Source: Rheum nobile (Eukaryota > Streptophyta > Magnoliopsida > Caryophyllales > Polygonaceae). From it: a DNA stretch of 64,000 bases. Under the pieces are notes generated by a model, which was not told the DNA's origin, made no database searches, and saw only the letters and a list, made by a program, of their open reading frames with translations. The position numbers were made by a program, and so were the translations under genes. The stretch lies in assembly GCA_027886185.1 (NCBI GenBank), contig WOAB01000056.1:12462001-12526000 (forward strand). The letters run 5' to 3'. This document shows positions 44,253 through 57,234 of the stretch, piece after piece (the first letter of the stretch is position 1; each line of letters opens with the position of its first letter).

Positions 44253-46642
44253 TTGAAAAACTGAAGATATTTGACAATTCTGTTGGTCCATCTAATTTCC
44301 TGTGGATTTCTGGGCTAGTATACATCAGTGAGTGGCAACTTCTTTTGCTTCGAACTGTCTTGGATTATCATGTACATTCTAATATTTGTCTTCCCCGTGG
44401 ACATGATTCATTGTGAGATCAAGAAGAAAAATAATTCCCTCTTCTCGAATTCTTTGTTAAGTCTTGACTCTTGATACATGTTGGATGGTCTAATCAACCC
44501 TTCTCTCATTCTCTGTATTACTTTTCTTGGATGAGATGTAATTTCACTTGTGGGTATATTACTTGGTGATAATAAGCATCATTTAAAGGTTATGTTTGGT
44601 TGATGTATATTTCTGGCTTTGAAACCCTAGACCTTGACACAGAATTGTTTTTGTGCCATGGATGTTTATGGTGATACTGTAACAGGCAAAATCACAATAA
44701 CCCTCATAACATGGTAGGATATTGGCTCAGCCAGATTAGGTTTGGGTCATTTATCAGTGAAGTAGTTACTAATCACTTGTCATAAGCTGATTGTCCTTAG
44801 ATTCCTAGTGTGGTGCAGGTGTTGTCGTTTGAATGTGGCTTTGTTTGGGTTTAGGTTATATTATGTTCAGAAATTTGCAAATCGAGTAGTTCTGTATTGC
44901 AGTTGAAAAGGGCCTAAAATTTTTTTGAAGTTGGAGGTGTTACTGTCTTGAAGATTTGCTCATAGTGAAAAGCTGCTGCTGTTTTCTGGGGTAGGTAAAG
45001 CCTCTCAAACAGTGTTAAAATCCGAATTTTAGGCAAAAGATGAAATAATCACAGGTTGCCTAGAAGAACTTAACTTCACATCAATTGATACGTTTCTACA
45101 AAATCAATTGTTAATTTTCGAGGAAGTGCTACAAAGTACAAAGTTCTCTTATCCCAATAAATGATCAAATCCAAGATTAGATGCTCCTGTTACACTACAC
45201 TCAAGGATGAGCACCAACTATGTAGCCTCTACATCGAGAATTCAAGTATTATATATGTCACTAGTCCAATCCTTTGCATGAACTACCCGTAGTAACTAAA
45301 AGTTGTCTATTGGTTCGATTGGGGATATCATATCGTGATTTTACTCATACCCACTTAGGTTTCAAGTTGAAGCTAACGAAACTCATTGGTTTCTTAAATC
45401 TACAGTAGCATATACGAAGCCGAAAGAGATGCAAAGAACTAGAGATTCTCACCCAAGCAACAACGTGACTCATGCCAATTCTGAAACATGATCAACAGGA
45501 CAGTTTGTGCAATATTGAAAGGAAAAGCAAGGAACCAAATCTTTGCTTTGTTTAATGTGTTCACTTTTGGAACAAGAAAGGCAAGGTTAACATTCTGAGT
45601 CATGCCCAACAAGTGAGAGACAATATCAAGTAAAGTAGCATCGCATAGCTTGATAACTTCACCCCTATCTGTCTTGTGTTATATGCTACAGTTTTTTTTT
45701 TTTTTTTTTTAACCTATGAGGGATTATTGTTGTTCACTTTTCTTCCCATCTTATCATTCACAAAACCCCAATTGTTACTATTGTTGGCAACTTTTGTGCT
45801 CTACAGAATAAGTACATACCTATTTCGATATGGTATACGAATTTTGTACTTGGGACATCTCAAATTGGGTATGTCTTGATGTATTACTTTACAGGTTTGA
45901 TGATCCAAGAGGACTACATATGCCCAAAATGTTCTTTTTTTTTGGTCTTATTTACACGAATGAAGTTTACACAACAATGTATACTTTTATATTTTTCTAA
46001 TGTGTCCACCATGTGTACATGTTAATAAGTCAAATTTGAAAATTATTTTCAAACTATTCCCTAAATTGAAATGGGTAAATCCTTTTAAAAAACTTACATT
46101 GGTGGCTAAAAAATATTATTGCTAAACATGAAAAGTTTATTATATCAAGAAAAAAACTACTTTTATTATGAACCCTCAAATCATCAATGCATATGCAAAT
46201 TGAATTGTTGGTTAGATTTGATTTTCATTGGGTCAATTTAAGGATAAGGATATGTTATATGTGTTTTAAATTATGCAAGACTCTAGTAAAGTAGTAAGGA
46301 ACTTGTGGTTCTACCCTTAGTACAACAGGATCATACAGAAAGATACCACAATCTTAATCATCATTTCAAACCTTTAATATTGTCTTTAATTCTTCATCTA
46401 GTATGTGAATCGTTTCGTCTCCGTACTGCTTTCTAATCTTGGCTTCTCATATCTAAAAAAGTAGCCATCGATAGAGCTTCCCCTTGAATGTTTCATTTAA
46501 GAAAACCTCATTTGAAGCAAAGAAGTTATTCCCACCTCCATCCCCTATATATGATACTACTCAAACCCTTCATCTGCACAAGACAAAGCCAATCAAATCC
46601 AGTTCCATCAGCTTCCTTAATTTGCTTCTTCGGGCCCCGAAA
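44253..46642. other. Intergenic DNA between RABB1 and SEO
   Basis: Holds the RABB1 3' UTR (to roughly 44600), a 20-base T run near 45691-45710 and AT-rich sequence. The SEO promoter and leader should lie in the last few hundred bases. No transposon termini or further gene recognised. Confidence 0.5.
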
Positions 46643-49600
46643 ATGTCGAACAACCCGCTCTCATCAGCACCAAATCACCCATTCCAGCCTAAGCCCTATG
46701 ACAGGAGCATGGCACCCATTGCACCACAGCAACAAAGCCAAGTCCCGGACCCTCCTAGGCCCATTGGGCCTGACCCACTTGGCCCAATGGTCCCACCGCC
46801 GCCGCCTCCGCCACCAGCCATGGCCCAGCCTCCTCCAATGACCATGGCTCAAGCACAACCACCTCCAAGCAGGAGCTCTGCTTTGGTGTCTCTTAACAGG
46901 CTGAATAACCCCATGATGCCATACCAAAACAGGAGTGACTCCGCACTCTACTTCAGCTCCGACGACCGCGTGCTGAGCAAGCACGTGGAGGAGACGCACG
47001 TGCCTGATGATAGTCGGATCGACGAAGTCAGGCCGCTCTTCTTTCTTGTTAAGGATCTTCTTGCACAGACCACGCATACCGTCAATGCTTCTATCCCGGT
47101 ATTTAGTTCAAGTTAAACACACATTTCATTGGCCACATATGATTTAATGTTATGTTGAATATGATTTGATGATCTTTGTAGGGTACTCTAGCTCGCAAGG
47201 AATTCGCGTTGGAATCAAGAAACGGGAACCCCAACGTCAACATTCCCAATCTCGGGCTTATAGTAGAGCGCATCTCCTACGAGGTACGCCTTGGAATATA
47301 ATTGTCCCACATCTGAAGTTGGGACATAACTTGTTTAATATATAAGCTTGATGGACTACTCCTCCTATTGCCACGGACTTTGACAGCACGCAACTCGTTA
47401 TAGGTTTACCTAGCTAGGGCGTTTTTGGGGCAATAGAACTTGTGGTCGCAGAATATCATGCTAATGTTTTTTGTTGGCGGGATCGAATGCAACAGCTAGC
47501 TTCGAGGCGATGGGGAGGGGTAACGAACGACGCACACGAGACGACAATGTCGATCCTGAAGCTGCTGTCGCACTTCACGTGGGAGGCGAAGGCGGTGTTA
47601 ACGGTGGCAGCGTTCGCGATGAGCTACGGGGAGTTCTGGCTGCTGGCGCAGATCTTCAGCTCCAACAACCTGGCCAAGTCCATGGCCATGCTGAAGCAGC
47701 TGCCCATGGTGATGGAGCACACGGGCTCGTTCAGGAGCGTCTTCGAGGCCATTGATGAGCTCATCCAAGCAATGCTCAACGTCATCGACTGCCTCATCCG
47801 GATCAGGGAGCTCCCCCCCATCTACGTTCCCGAGGACGATCCCGCTGTTAAGGCTGCCAGGACTCAGGTTCCTATTGCTGTCTATTGGACTATTAGGAGT
47901 GCTGTCACTGCTGCTTCTCAGATCACTGCTCTTACTAACATGAGTTATGAGTAAGTTAGCTTTATCAATAATGTCTTCATATTTCCAACTCCATCTTTGT
48001 TTGAATAGTAGCTACAACAATCAACCCAGTATAGTCCCGCACAAGCAGGGTTTGGGGGTCGAAAAGACCCATAGGAGACGAAAACGAAGGCTTTTTTGAA
48101 TAGTTGATAGTAATGAACAAACATGACCCCGAACCCGAAATGACTCAAACCTGATTGACATGTTATATTTGTGATTACATCATATGATTAGGGTGTTTGA
48201 AAGATTGATTGATCTAAACTTTTGGAATCACTTAGGTCCGGTTTGGCATGTCAAGTGATAGCGGTAGTGGTGAAAATAGCGGTTGAAACTAGTTTAATTC
48301 GAAATACTAATAAGAGTAGCATTGAAAAAAGTGGTGTTTCGAAATATCAAATGCTATAAACGCTACTTTTTTGGTCTTGCAAAACACACCCTTAGACATG
48401 AGCGGTCAAATCTTCCTCTTCCTATGTTTTTCAGCATATTACCATTTGAAGATTTTTGTTGAACTTGGAATTGCAGGTTCATGGTGTCATCAACAGAGGT
48501 GTATGAGCTGCAAAACAGGACACACAAGCTGGTGACAATACACAACCATTTTACATCGATTCTGAACAAGTTGATGGAGCGGATTGGTAAAGAGCTAGCT
48601 TCTATACGCTACATTTGATTGTGTTGTGTATATTGAAACCTGATTCAATCTCCTTAATTGACGCAGATGAGAAACGAGAGACCGAGGCGTACGAGATGCT
48701 AGTCTCCGTGATCTACAAGATGATCCACGTCGACAACATGCCTGTCCTCACTCGCATCGTCCACGACGACAAGCCGAACCTCCACGACTGCACCAACCGA
48801 ACAAGGGTCCACCTCGACTCCCTCCGGAGGAAGAACGTTCTGTTGCTCATATCCGACCTCGAAATCTCCATGGAGGAGCTCTCGATCCTGGAGCAAATCT
48901 ACAACGACTCGAAGATCCACGCGTACGAGATCCTGTGGCTCCCCATAGTGGACCGGTCCGTGCCATGGACCGAGCCCATGCAGGCCCAGTTCGAGAGGCT
49001 AAGGAGCACGATGCCTTGGCACTCGGTCCACCACCCTTCGGCCATCACCAACGCCTTCGTCAAGTTCGCCGGGGCCCACTGGAACTTCAGGAAGAAGCCC
49101 GTGCTCGCGGTGCTGGACACGCGGGGGCGCGTCCTGTGCCCCAACGCGATGCACATGATGCTCGTGTGGGGAAGCAACGCGTTCCCGTTCACCACCGAGA
49201 GGGAGGAGATGCTGTGGAAGGATGAGACTTGGTGCCTTGATCTCCTCATTGATGGCATTGACACCACTGTTCTCAACTGGGTAAATACTTTTACAACACT
49301 TAAATTAACTTGTCAAAATCTGCTCTAATTTTAGACTTCATTAGTTTGAATTTTAGTATTGAGTTTGGACAATTTTGCGCGGTACCAAATCTATATTTTT
49401 ACAAATTTCGTCAAATGTCCTTAATTTAATAAAATGTTAACTGTAAAGCATTATGCGGATTTGTTGGAATACATGACATATGCTTAAAAGTTAACGTTTT
49501 ATAATGTTAAGGGAATTTGACGAAATTTGTAAAAACCTCAAGGGTACGGCGTGAAATTGTCCAAACCTTCGGGTATTTCGCGAAAATTCAAAAACTCCAT

Positions 49601-50534
49601 ACGAAAATTCCGCAAATACTATACAAGCTTGATCCTTACTCAAATTAACTTATCATCTCTTTTCCAACATACACAAACCAGTTGCAGTTAAGTTGATAAA
49701 ATGTTTTTTTAAAAAGGTTGTTCAGAAACTTCCTAACTAGATTATAGAAACTGCAACCATTGCTGTTACAAAAGCCAAAATTTTGTGCGTGTTGTTGTTT
49801 ATGCAACAATGTGAAATCGTGATCAGATCCGAGACGGGAAGTACATCTTCATCTACGGAGGAGACGACGTCCAGCTGATCCGGAAGTTCGCGAAGGAGGC
49901 GCGTGCAGTGGCGCAGACAGCGGGGATCAAGCTGGAGATGATCTACGTGGGGAAGAGCGGGAAGAAGGAAGTGGTTCGGAAGGTCTGCGCGGCGATCGAG
50001 GCTGACCCGGACGTGATGAGCAGCTTCTGGAGCGACCCGCCGATGGTGTGGTTCTTCTGGAAGCGGATCGAGAGCATGCTCTTCTCCAAGATCGAGCTCA
50101 AGAAAGCCGACGACCACTCGGACCCGATCATCCAGGAGGTGAAGAAGCTGCTGAGCTACGACAAGCTGCCGGGCGGGTGGGCCCTCCTGAGCCGAGGCTC
50201 GGAGGTCCTGCTCCACGGCCAGATGTCGACCGTGCTCACCGCCCTCTCGCGCTACGAGCGGGAGGCGCCCTTCTGGAAGAACTCCATCCCGCCCCTCACG
50301 TTCCACGAGGCCTTCAAGCAGCAGACGTCCAGTATCCACGTCCAGGATCTTCCGTGCTGTAGGTTCGAGTTCCCGGCCATGGCGGACCCCGTCGGGCTGC
50401 TCTGCCCCGAGTGCCACCGGGCCATGGAGAAGCACACCACGTTCGTGTGCTGCCACGAGGGGCCCGCGCACGAACGCTTGGATATGGTCAGCGCCGCCGC
50501 CGCTGCTGCTGGGGAGAATGTGGCGCGCCCTTAA
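46643..50534 (+). CDS. SEO: Sieve element occlusion (SEO) forisome/P-protein, six exons
   Basis: Exons 46643-47098, 47182-47283, 47496-47950, 48477-48586, 48667-49280 and 49827-50534 join in frame to 814 codons, typical of SEO proteins. The N-terminal SEO domain contains DDSRIDEVRPLFFLVKDLLA and GEFWLLAQIFSSNNLAKSMA. The C-terminal thioredoxin-like SEO domain contains EILWLPIVD and PWHSVHHPSAI, ending with the Cys-rich signature CPECHRAMEKHTTFVCCH. SEO proteins are the phloem filaments that plug wounded sieve tubes. Start: ATG 46643 (MSNNPLS); an upstream in-frame open stretch reaches 46484 without ATG. A Pro-rich leader with nine consecutive prolines precedes the domain. The 3' exons are strongly GC-rich relative to the surroundings. 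The exon 3 acceptor (47495) is the least certain junction. Confidence 0.95.
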
Positions 50535-51558
50535 TTGTCTGTGGCATTTGGAAGCCCTGGCTCTTCATCATTGGAGCCTAGCAAATAAGATTCATGTTTG
50601 CTTGATTTTGTGTCGTTTGATTTTCCTTGCAATGTAATAAGGATATCACAGGAGTGTTTCTTCTGTGATTGTTTTGCTTGCTATTTGAATGATACTAGTT
50701 TCCTTTTTGTCGTCTTTACTGCATTCAAGAATTGTTCCTTTTCTTTTCTAAAATTTGTTTATAAATATATGTCCTTATAAGACTTGAGGGCAATTTATCA
50801 CATATAAATCATAAAACTTATATTAAAATTTGGTAATGTTGATTACTTTCTCTTCATCAATTGGTTTTAAAGAGTGGTGGTGATTAAATTGAGAAAACAA
50901 AACATATTTAATGACTTCCTTAATATATGTGTAAAACTCTAAAAGGATATGTAAAAGTGAACGGATGGAGTAAAAGATTTAAGTTGTAGATGTTTATCAA
51001 CTTATACATGTTAATCCAGATGAAAATGAAATTATGGGTTGGGTTAATAATCAGATGCTGAAGAAGAGATTCAGGAAATGGTCAGCAAAAGAAGAACATG
51101 TTCAACTTTGCAGATAAGAGTTTGGTTAGAAAGTGAGGAATCAGTGATGCAACAAATCAGCCAGGAAATTGGGGTCAATAGAAAGTTTGGTTGCATAACA
51201 ACAAGAAGCACAATCCAACCAACAAGAATTCTTTACTAGTACCAATTCTTGATTATAAGAAAATAACCCAAGAACAACAAGAAGAAAACAACAAATAACA
51301 TCCTGCTTGTATTATAGTAGGATATCATGATTCATATTTGGTGTTTACAAGTTTTTTTTTTATAAAAAAATCTATAATCTTTCTATGTCCAGTGTGTTTT
51401 GTGTTATTATGTAATTTATCAAAAGAAATTCAGGTTTCAACATTCTACACTATTTTCACTTTTCAGTTGGACCTCAGGAACAAAAATTGCAGCTTCATAA
51501 ACCATAATCTACTTATTCAACACTGTGTCAACTTACCAATTTATTCAGATTCAGTAAT
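50535..51558. other. SEO 3' flank, AT-rich
   Basis: Probable SEO 3' UTR to about 50770. Near 50953-50972 the string GTGAACGGATGGAGTA resembles one end of a Stowaway-type MITE without a partner. Nothing else recognised. Confidence 0.45.
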
Positions 51559-51807
51559 TTGAAAGTGATTGTGTATTACGTGACATCAAATACAGAATTG
51601 AAGAAATCGTATTTCAAACAAAACCCTAATAATACACCAAATTCAATCAAATGTGAAGAAAAGGATACCTTTGTGAAGCAATATGCAGATCAAGGCAGGT
51701 TTCTCGTCACAGATGATGGAGCTTATAAACAAATCGCTAAAGCTAAATGCTCATTTTTTGCTCATCGATTCGAACCTGGTGATCCAAGTTGTGAGTATAA
51801 CTTTTGA
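51559..51807 (+). CDS. Unrecognised 82-codon ORF
   Basis: Starts with a near-cognate codon rather than a clear ATG. It includes SIKCEEKDTFVKQYADQGRF and LVTDDGAYKQIAKAKCSFFA. Composition is protein-like (Lys, Asp, Phe) rather than repeat-like, and TTTTGATTTC follows. No family recognised and no neighbours to support it. Possibly a gene fragment. Confidence 0.2.
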   Translation: MKVIVYYVTSNTELKKSYFKQNPNNTPNSIKCEEKDTFVKQYADQGRFLVTDDGAYKQIAKAKCSFFAHRFEPGDPSCEYNF

Positions 51808-51879
51808 TTTCACCTATTGATTCTGTTAAATTCAAGTTTTCGCCTCTAACTTGATACTTCTATATTATTTTAATTTTAA

Positions 51880-51961
51880 CTAGTATCCGTGCCTTGTACG
51901 AGATTTGTTTATTTTTTTTTATATTTAAAAAAACTAGTATAGAACCCGTACCTCGTACGGG
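51880..51961 (-). mobile_element. Two adjacent Helitron 3' ends, minus orientation
   Basis: Reverse strand: hairpin CCCGTACGAGGTACGGG (51945-51961), then TTCTATA and CTAG (51934-51937). Fifty-four bases on is a second, weaker hairpin (CTCGTACAAGGCACGG) with CTAG at 51880-51883. Both are preceded by A on the + strand, as for Helitron insertion before T. The 5' ends were not found to the right. Confidence 0.65.
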
Positions 51962-52580
51962 TAAATGTAATTTGAGAAAATCAAAAAAAATATTTATGAT
52001 TGAATTAAATTAATGTTATATCAAAATATTTTTTAGAAAAATATAGTTCTTTCTGGATCATTGGAAATGATATGCTATGATATGTAGGAATTTATGTAGA
52101 ATCATTTAGAGAATAGTTAATATAGATATATTATAATGATTATTAATCTAAAAATCTCGATAAAATTATTCTCGATTTACAAAATTATTTATACGTGGCA
52201 TATATAATAGATGGTCTTTTAAACAGATTTCAAACAAATAATTAATGTGTGGTTCATTGACAAAAACTATTAGATTAATAATTATATCTTTTGAATAAGA
52301 AAGCCAAAAATATTCATAATATGTATAACTCATGTTTGGATTATAATAGAATTTTTTTAAAAAAAAAAATAACATTGACAAAATCGTAAACATGATCAAT
52401 ATTAAGTATTATAACAAAATCTTTATTTTTTATGTTATTTATTAGTTTGATATTTGAACAATTCATAATCAAATTTTCAAATCTTAGCTACTATATTATA
52501 CCTTCAAACCAAGTTTTGGTTAAACATGGATAAAATAAAGTGAGGTGAAGATTTTAAAATTATAAAAATTAAATTATATA

Positions 52581-54590
52581 TATAGGCCCTTGCTATTTCA
52601 CGCACGGGTAAAATTTTTATTTCACGCACTGTTTCGTACGTGACGTACCAAATGAAGCCGCCCGTGACGAACGAAAGCACTCCGTCCGTGACAGACCACA
52701 GTAAACCGTCCGTGACGCACCAACCCCATCCGTGCGTCACGGATGGACATTCTGATCCGCGATACGATTTTGGAATCGCTATAACTTTTGATTCCCTTGT
52801 CCAAACGCGCTGAAATTTGGATGAAGTATAGTTGACATCTTGATCTTTAATATGACGTTGGAATCACTCAATTCGGAGTTACGTAGAAAAAATTATACTT
52901 CTCCAAAGACGGGACAAAGAAATAGAGATCTCTTAAGCGCCAAGGCGAGTAGAGATATCTCAAACCATTAGAAAGAAGGGATATGATTACTTCAAAACAA
53001 ATGGGAAACATTTGACAATCGAGATGGAACAAGCTTTCTATTATCTTTATGTATGACCAATCTTATTGAAATTATAAGCATTATCAAGACTCTAATTTGG
53101 CCAAATATAGTTCATTTTAATGTCGGTGTGTAAATTACTTGTACTATACTTTTAGATTTATTAAGACACTAATTAAACTGTCACATAGTATTTTTTGCAA
53201 TATATATACATAAAATATATTTTATATTGTTTCATGAATATATTACTTACAGTTTTGTTACCTTTATGGATTAAATCATTCTCATGCATATTTATAAAAG
53301 AAACTTAATTTGTTTAACCGTCTCATTCTTACTTTAATAACATATGATTTACTTGAGCTACATAATCCTTCTCTAATTTTTTAGCATGCTAAAACAATAT
53401 AATTATTATAATATTTTTTGTTAGTCAATAGCATCTTATATTATCAATTGATATACCGTTAAATATATAGTATATATTTATCCAAACATGTACATGACAC
53501 ATGGACATATAGTAGTTATGTACTATTAACAGACTCTAATAAATGTTTTTCTTTTCAAAAACCGATTTATCTAGGTCTTTGTTTTGAATTACAATGCAAA
53601 ATCTATCAAGTCATATAATTTAAAAACTGAACATAATCAGAATATGTTTATAAACAATTACTTTATTGATGTTAACATCAATAACAGAAACTTAATTTAA
53701 CGCCTTGGTTCATCTGTGACGGACGAAACATGTTCATCCCTGACGGATGAACATGTTTCGTCCGTCACGGATGAACATGTTTCGTCCGTCACGGATGAAC
53801 ATGTTTCGTCCGTCACGGATGAAAGATGAACATGTTTCGTCCGTCACAGATGAACATGCTGATCCGCGACACGATTTTGGAATCGCCATAATGTACTTTT
53901 GATTCCCTAGTCCAAACACGCTGAAAATTGGAGGAGTTATAGTTGACATCTTGATCTTTAATCTAATGTTGGAATCACTCAATTCGGAGTTACGTAGAAA
54001 ACGTTATACTTATCCAAAGACGGGACAAAGAAATAGAGATCTCTTAAGCGCCAAGGCGAGTACAATAGCATTTAAGTCGGAATACAATAGCATTGCAATC
54101 ATGGATCACAATAGGATTACAATGTGAAAGTATAATAGCATTTAAGTCGCCTTGCGACCTCGTCTCTTTCTTATAGAAGAAGGTTCGAACGCCATCAGTT
54201 GAGAAACGAATGGAGAAGTATCTCTACTCGCCTTGGCGCTTAAGAGATCTCTATTTCTTTGTCCTGTCTTTGGAGAAGTATAACTTTTTCTATGTAACTC
54301 CGAATTGAGCGATTCCAACGTCAGATCAAGATGTCAACTATAACTCATCCAAATTTCAGCGCGTTTGGACTAGGGAATCAAAAGTTATGACGGTTCCAAA
54401 ATCGTGTCGCAGATCAGAATGTTCATCCGTGACGCACGGATGGGGTTGGTGCGTCACGGACGGTTTACTGTGGTCCGTCACGGACGGAGTGCTTTCGTTC
54501 GTCACGGGCGGCTTCATTTGACCCGTGACGGACGAACCAGTGCGTGAAATATCAATTTTGCCGGTGCGTGAAATAGAAATCGTGTATATA
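52581..54590. mobile_element. Long-TIR (foldback-like/MULE-like) element with CGTCACGGACG palindromes
   Basis: About 380 bp at the left (52581-52975) reappears inverted at the right (54195-54590). Both ends carry two boxes of TTTCACGCAC, a run of palindromic CGTCCGTGACGGACG-like motifs, a shared module of about 115 nt, and AAGCGCCAAGGCGAGTA. A third, left-oriented partial copy sits inside at about 53862-54065. No transposase. The interior 52980-53700 is AT-rich. The target duplication is obscured by TA-rich flanks. Confidence 0.82.
53711..53860. repeat. 24-bp tandem repeat with perfect 24-bp-arm palindrome
   Basis: About five units of GGATGAACATGTTTCGTCCG plus TCAC. The first unit is inverted, so 53716-53739 and 53745-53768 form a perfect palindrome with a 5-base loop. 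The apparent reverse-strand ORF with repeated FIRDGRNM is a by-product of the array. Confidence 0.9.
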
Positions 54591-56589
54591 TAATTAATGA
54601 ATAAGGCCAATGTAAATTTAAAAATACAAAAATTTATATCAAAATAAGATTTATGTTTTTCAGAAAAATATATGTAGCTAAACAATGAGGATCCGAAATT
54701 GTTGTTACACCCTCAACGATACTTGTAAAGATCACAATATAAAACAATGATTTTTAATATTTATGAAAATAATAATATATGTAAGGTTACAAAACCAATA
54801 TTTATCATAGAAATCTACTTTATGATAAAAAATATTATGTTTTAGATATTTCATTTGCATATGGAAAAGAACTAAAGAAGTGACATCAACCTAATAAACA
54901 TGATATTATCTCGTATGTATTTATTATAATGAATATTAAAAATAATTATTGAAAAATAAGGTGGAACTCAATATTTGAATATATTGATTTCAATGATTAT
55001 TAAAAAAATAATTTTCAATTTATTACTAAAAAAAGATAAAATAAAAGGCAAGCTCAATTTAAAATTTCCATGCATATATTCACAATGGATAATATATATG
55101 ACCCTTATATTAAGTTAAAATATTTATATAACAATTTTATCGTAGAATATAAATGTGAAAATTAATATCCAAATAAAAGGAAATGTTTATATTAGATCAA
55201 AGGTACTGTTCAAAAAAAATTGAGTTGTTTGATGAAAATTTGAAGATTTTTATAGTATAACTTTAGTTAGTTTAAGGAAAAAAATAAACTAAAAATAGGA
55301 TTAATCGCAAAATAACACGTAAGCAAAGTTGTTCCATGATTGTTTTGGTGTCTCGAAGGGGGATATGAGATCAAACGAAGGGAAAAAATAATTTTGATAT
55401 TTTAACTTTTTGTTAAAATAAATATATGAAATAATTCAACAAAATTCATATAAAAAAATCATTACAAATCAGCCAGATAAATCATATTTTTTTTAGTTTT
55501 TTGTAATTATGTAATGGACCCGTCTAAAGTTTTAAGATTTTGATTTTAATTTACATCCTTACTTATAGAAAATGATAACCGAAAAGTTATTTGAATAATT
55601 AATTAATCAATAGTGGATGATTTATGTAGGTGTAAAGTTATCTCAAATTCAAATACTTTTAAAATTTGTATACGTACTACGTTTAATTTACTTTTGATAA
55701 TGTGTATAATCATATGAAATTGAAAGTTTGTTACACCAAAGATTTAGCTAGATTTTTTTAGTTAAAACTTTTTGTTTGATTTAAATTTCTTGGTAATTTA
55801 TAATTGATATTTCACGGTTTGTTAGTGAATATTTTCTTGGTGATTAACAAACTCAATTTAATTTTTTAAAACTGAAAATTACATTTAGCAAAATGATAAG
55901 TAATAAGCCTATAGAAACATTGTAAAATCGGAAAATGGAGACCGTGTTTTTTTTATATAAAATTATAATCAAATATAAATTGTCAAATGGGAACGTACAA
56001 TATACATTCGTTAAAAATCTGATATGATATAATTGTTGTTAAGATGAGTTGTTAAAATTGAAAGGTTTAGAAGAAAATCTCAAGATTATATAAATTAAGG
56101 TTGTTAAGATACATTAGTCTGAAATTTCACTAAATTGTTAATAAAATATGTATGTGTAATAATATAATATAGTGGGTTGAATTATAAAAGCACATGTACT
56201 GTGAGTTGAAAATTGTATATATTGTATGATTTTGGCCCATATATTTATATATGTCATATTATATATGCAAAGTCATAAAAATAATATTATTAATTACATA
56301 AATAATTATAAGATGTATTTTATATATAAGTTTAGTAGGAATTCTATCATATATTAGTTTGACATATATAAGCTTATTTTTTGCAATTTGTAGAAATCAA
56401 AATTTATAAAAAATGTATAAGCATTCAACAAAGTTGTATAGTTTTTATATATTTGAAGCTAGGTGTGAATAGATATTGTGGTTTAAATTGAAATATAATG
56501 TTAAGAAAAAAAAGTGCATAAGTAACAAAATGGCATGTAGGAGTTGTGGGCCAAAAGCATTTTGGTGGCTCAAATTCAATAGCTTTAAT
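54591..56589. other. AT-rich intergenic DNA
   Basis: About 2 kb of very AT-rich sequence. No ORF, RNA gene or terminal repeat recognised. Confidence 0.6.
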
Positions 56590-56765
56590 ATATATACACG
56601 ATTACTTTTCGGCGCATAGGTATTTTGCCGTTTGGCGCATAGGCTCGCACGTAACGTGAGGGTACAAACCACACGTTACGTGTGACAGTGCTCCACACGT
56701 TACGTGTGGGACCATTTCACACGTTACATGTGATTTGTACCCACACGTTACGTGTGGATTAGTCA
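56590..56765. repeat. Left terminus and CACACGTTACGTGTG array
   Basis: TATATACACGATTACTTTTC at 56590 resembles the right end (reverse complement) of the 52581-54590 element. Two GGCGCATAGG boxes follow, then five spaced copies of the near-palindrome CACACGTTACGTGTG (56645-56758). I read it as the left end of a large TIR element continuing to the right. Confidence 0.65.
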
Positions 56766-57234
56766 ATAGGGTTTAGAATGGTTATAGGGTTTAGGGTATT
56801 TGTGTATGTCATATTATTGTATATTTGTGGTATTTATTTGTTGTTCAATGTTAAATTATTATTTATTTTATACATATTATAATGTTACATGTATGAATGT
56901 TGTATCATATTATTGTTTATTTGTAGTATTTATTTGTTTATCTAAAATCCTACAAAAAACACCCCAAAATAATCAACATAGAAGATAGAATAGAATTGTT
57001 CATTACGTTGGATGAATACAATCACATTTAGCTCACAATACAAGAAATAATACAAGTTCTTCATAAACTTAGAAAACCTAGCACAAAATAAATGACATCG
57101 CCTAGTTGCGTTTGAAAAAATTAGGATAGTCTCTTGTAAAACTTCGCGACATATCATGTCTCTGCTTTGATAAAATTGTTTGCTCCCTACAAAGGTTGAT
57201 AGTACGTAAACAACATTACACAAAAGATACGACA
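56766..57234. other. AT-rich spacer
   Basis: Contains a duplicated GTATTTATTTGTT-type stretch (about 56825 and 56925). No gene recognised. Confidence 0.4.

Noticed and set aside
49737..50471. 244-codon open frame antisense to the last SEO exon
   Set aside because: It overlaps a clearly conserved SEO exon; high GC makes antisense stops rare. Its His/Leu/Arg/Val-rich composition is typical of a shadow frame.
53734..53982. Reverse-strand ORF with repeated NMFIRDGR units
   Set aside because: Simply the translation of a 24-bp tandem DNA array inside a TIR element.
56645..56758. CRISPR-like array (regular short palindromic repeats)
   Set aside because: Plant nuclear context, spacers of 10-15 bases, units in both orientations and no cas genes.
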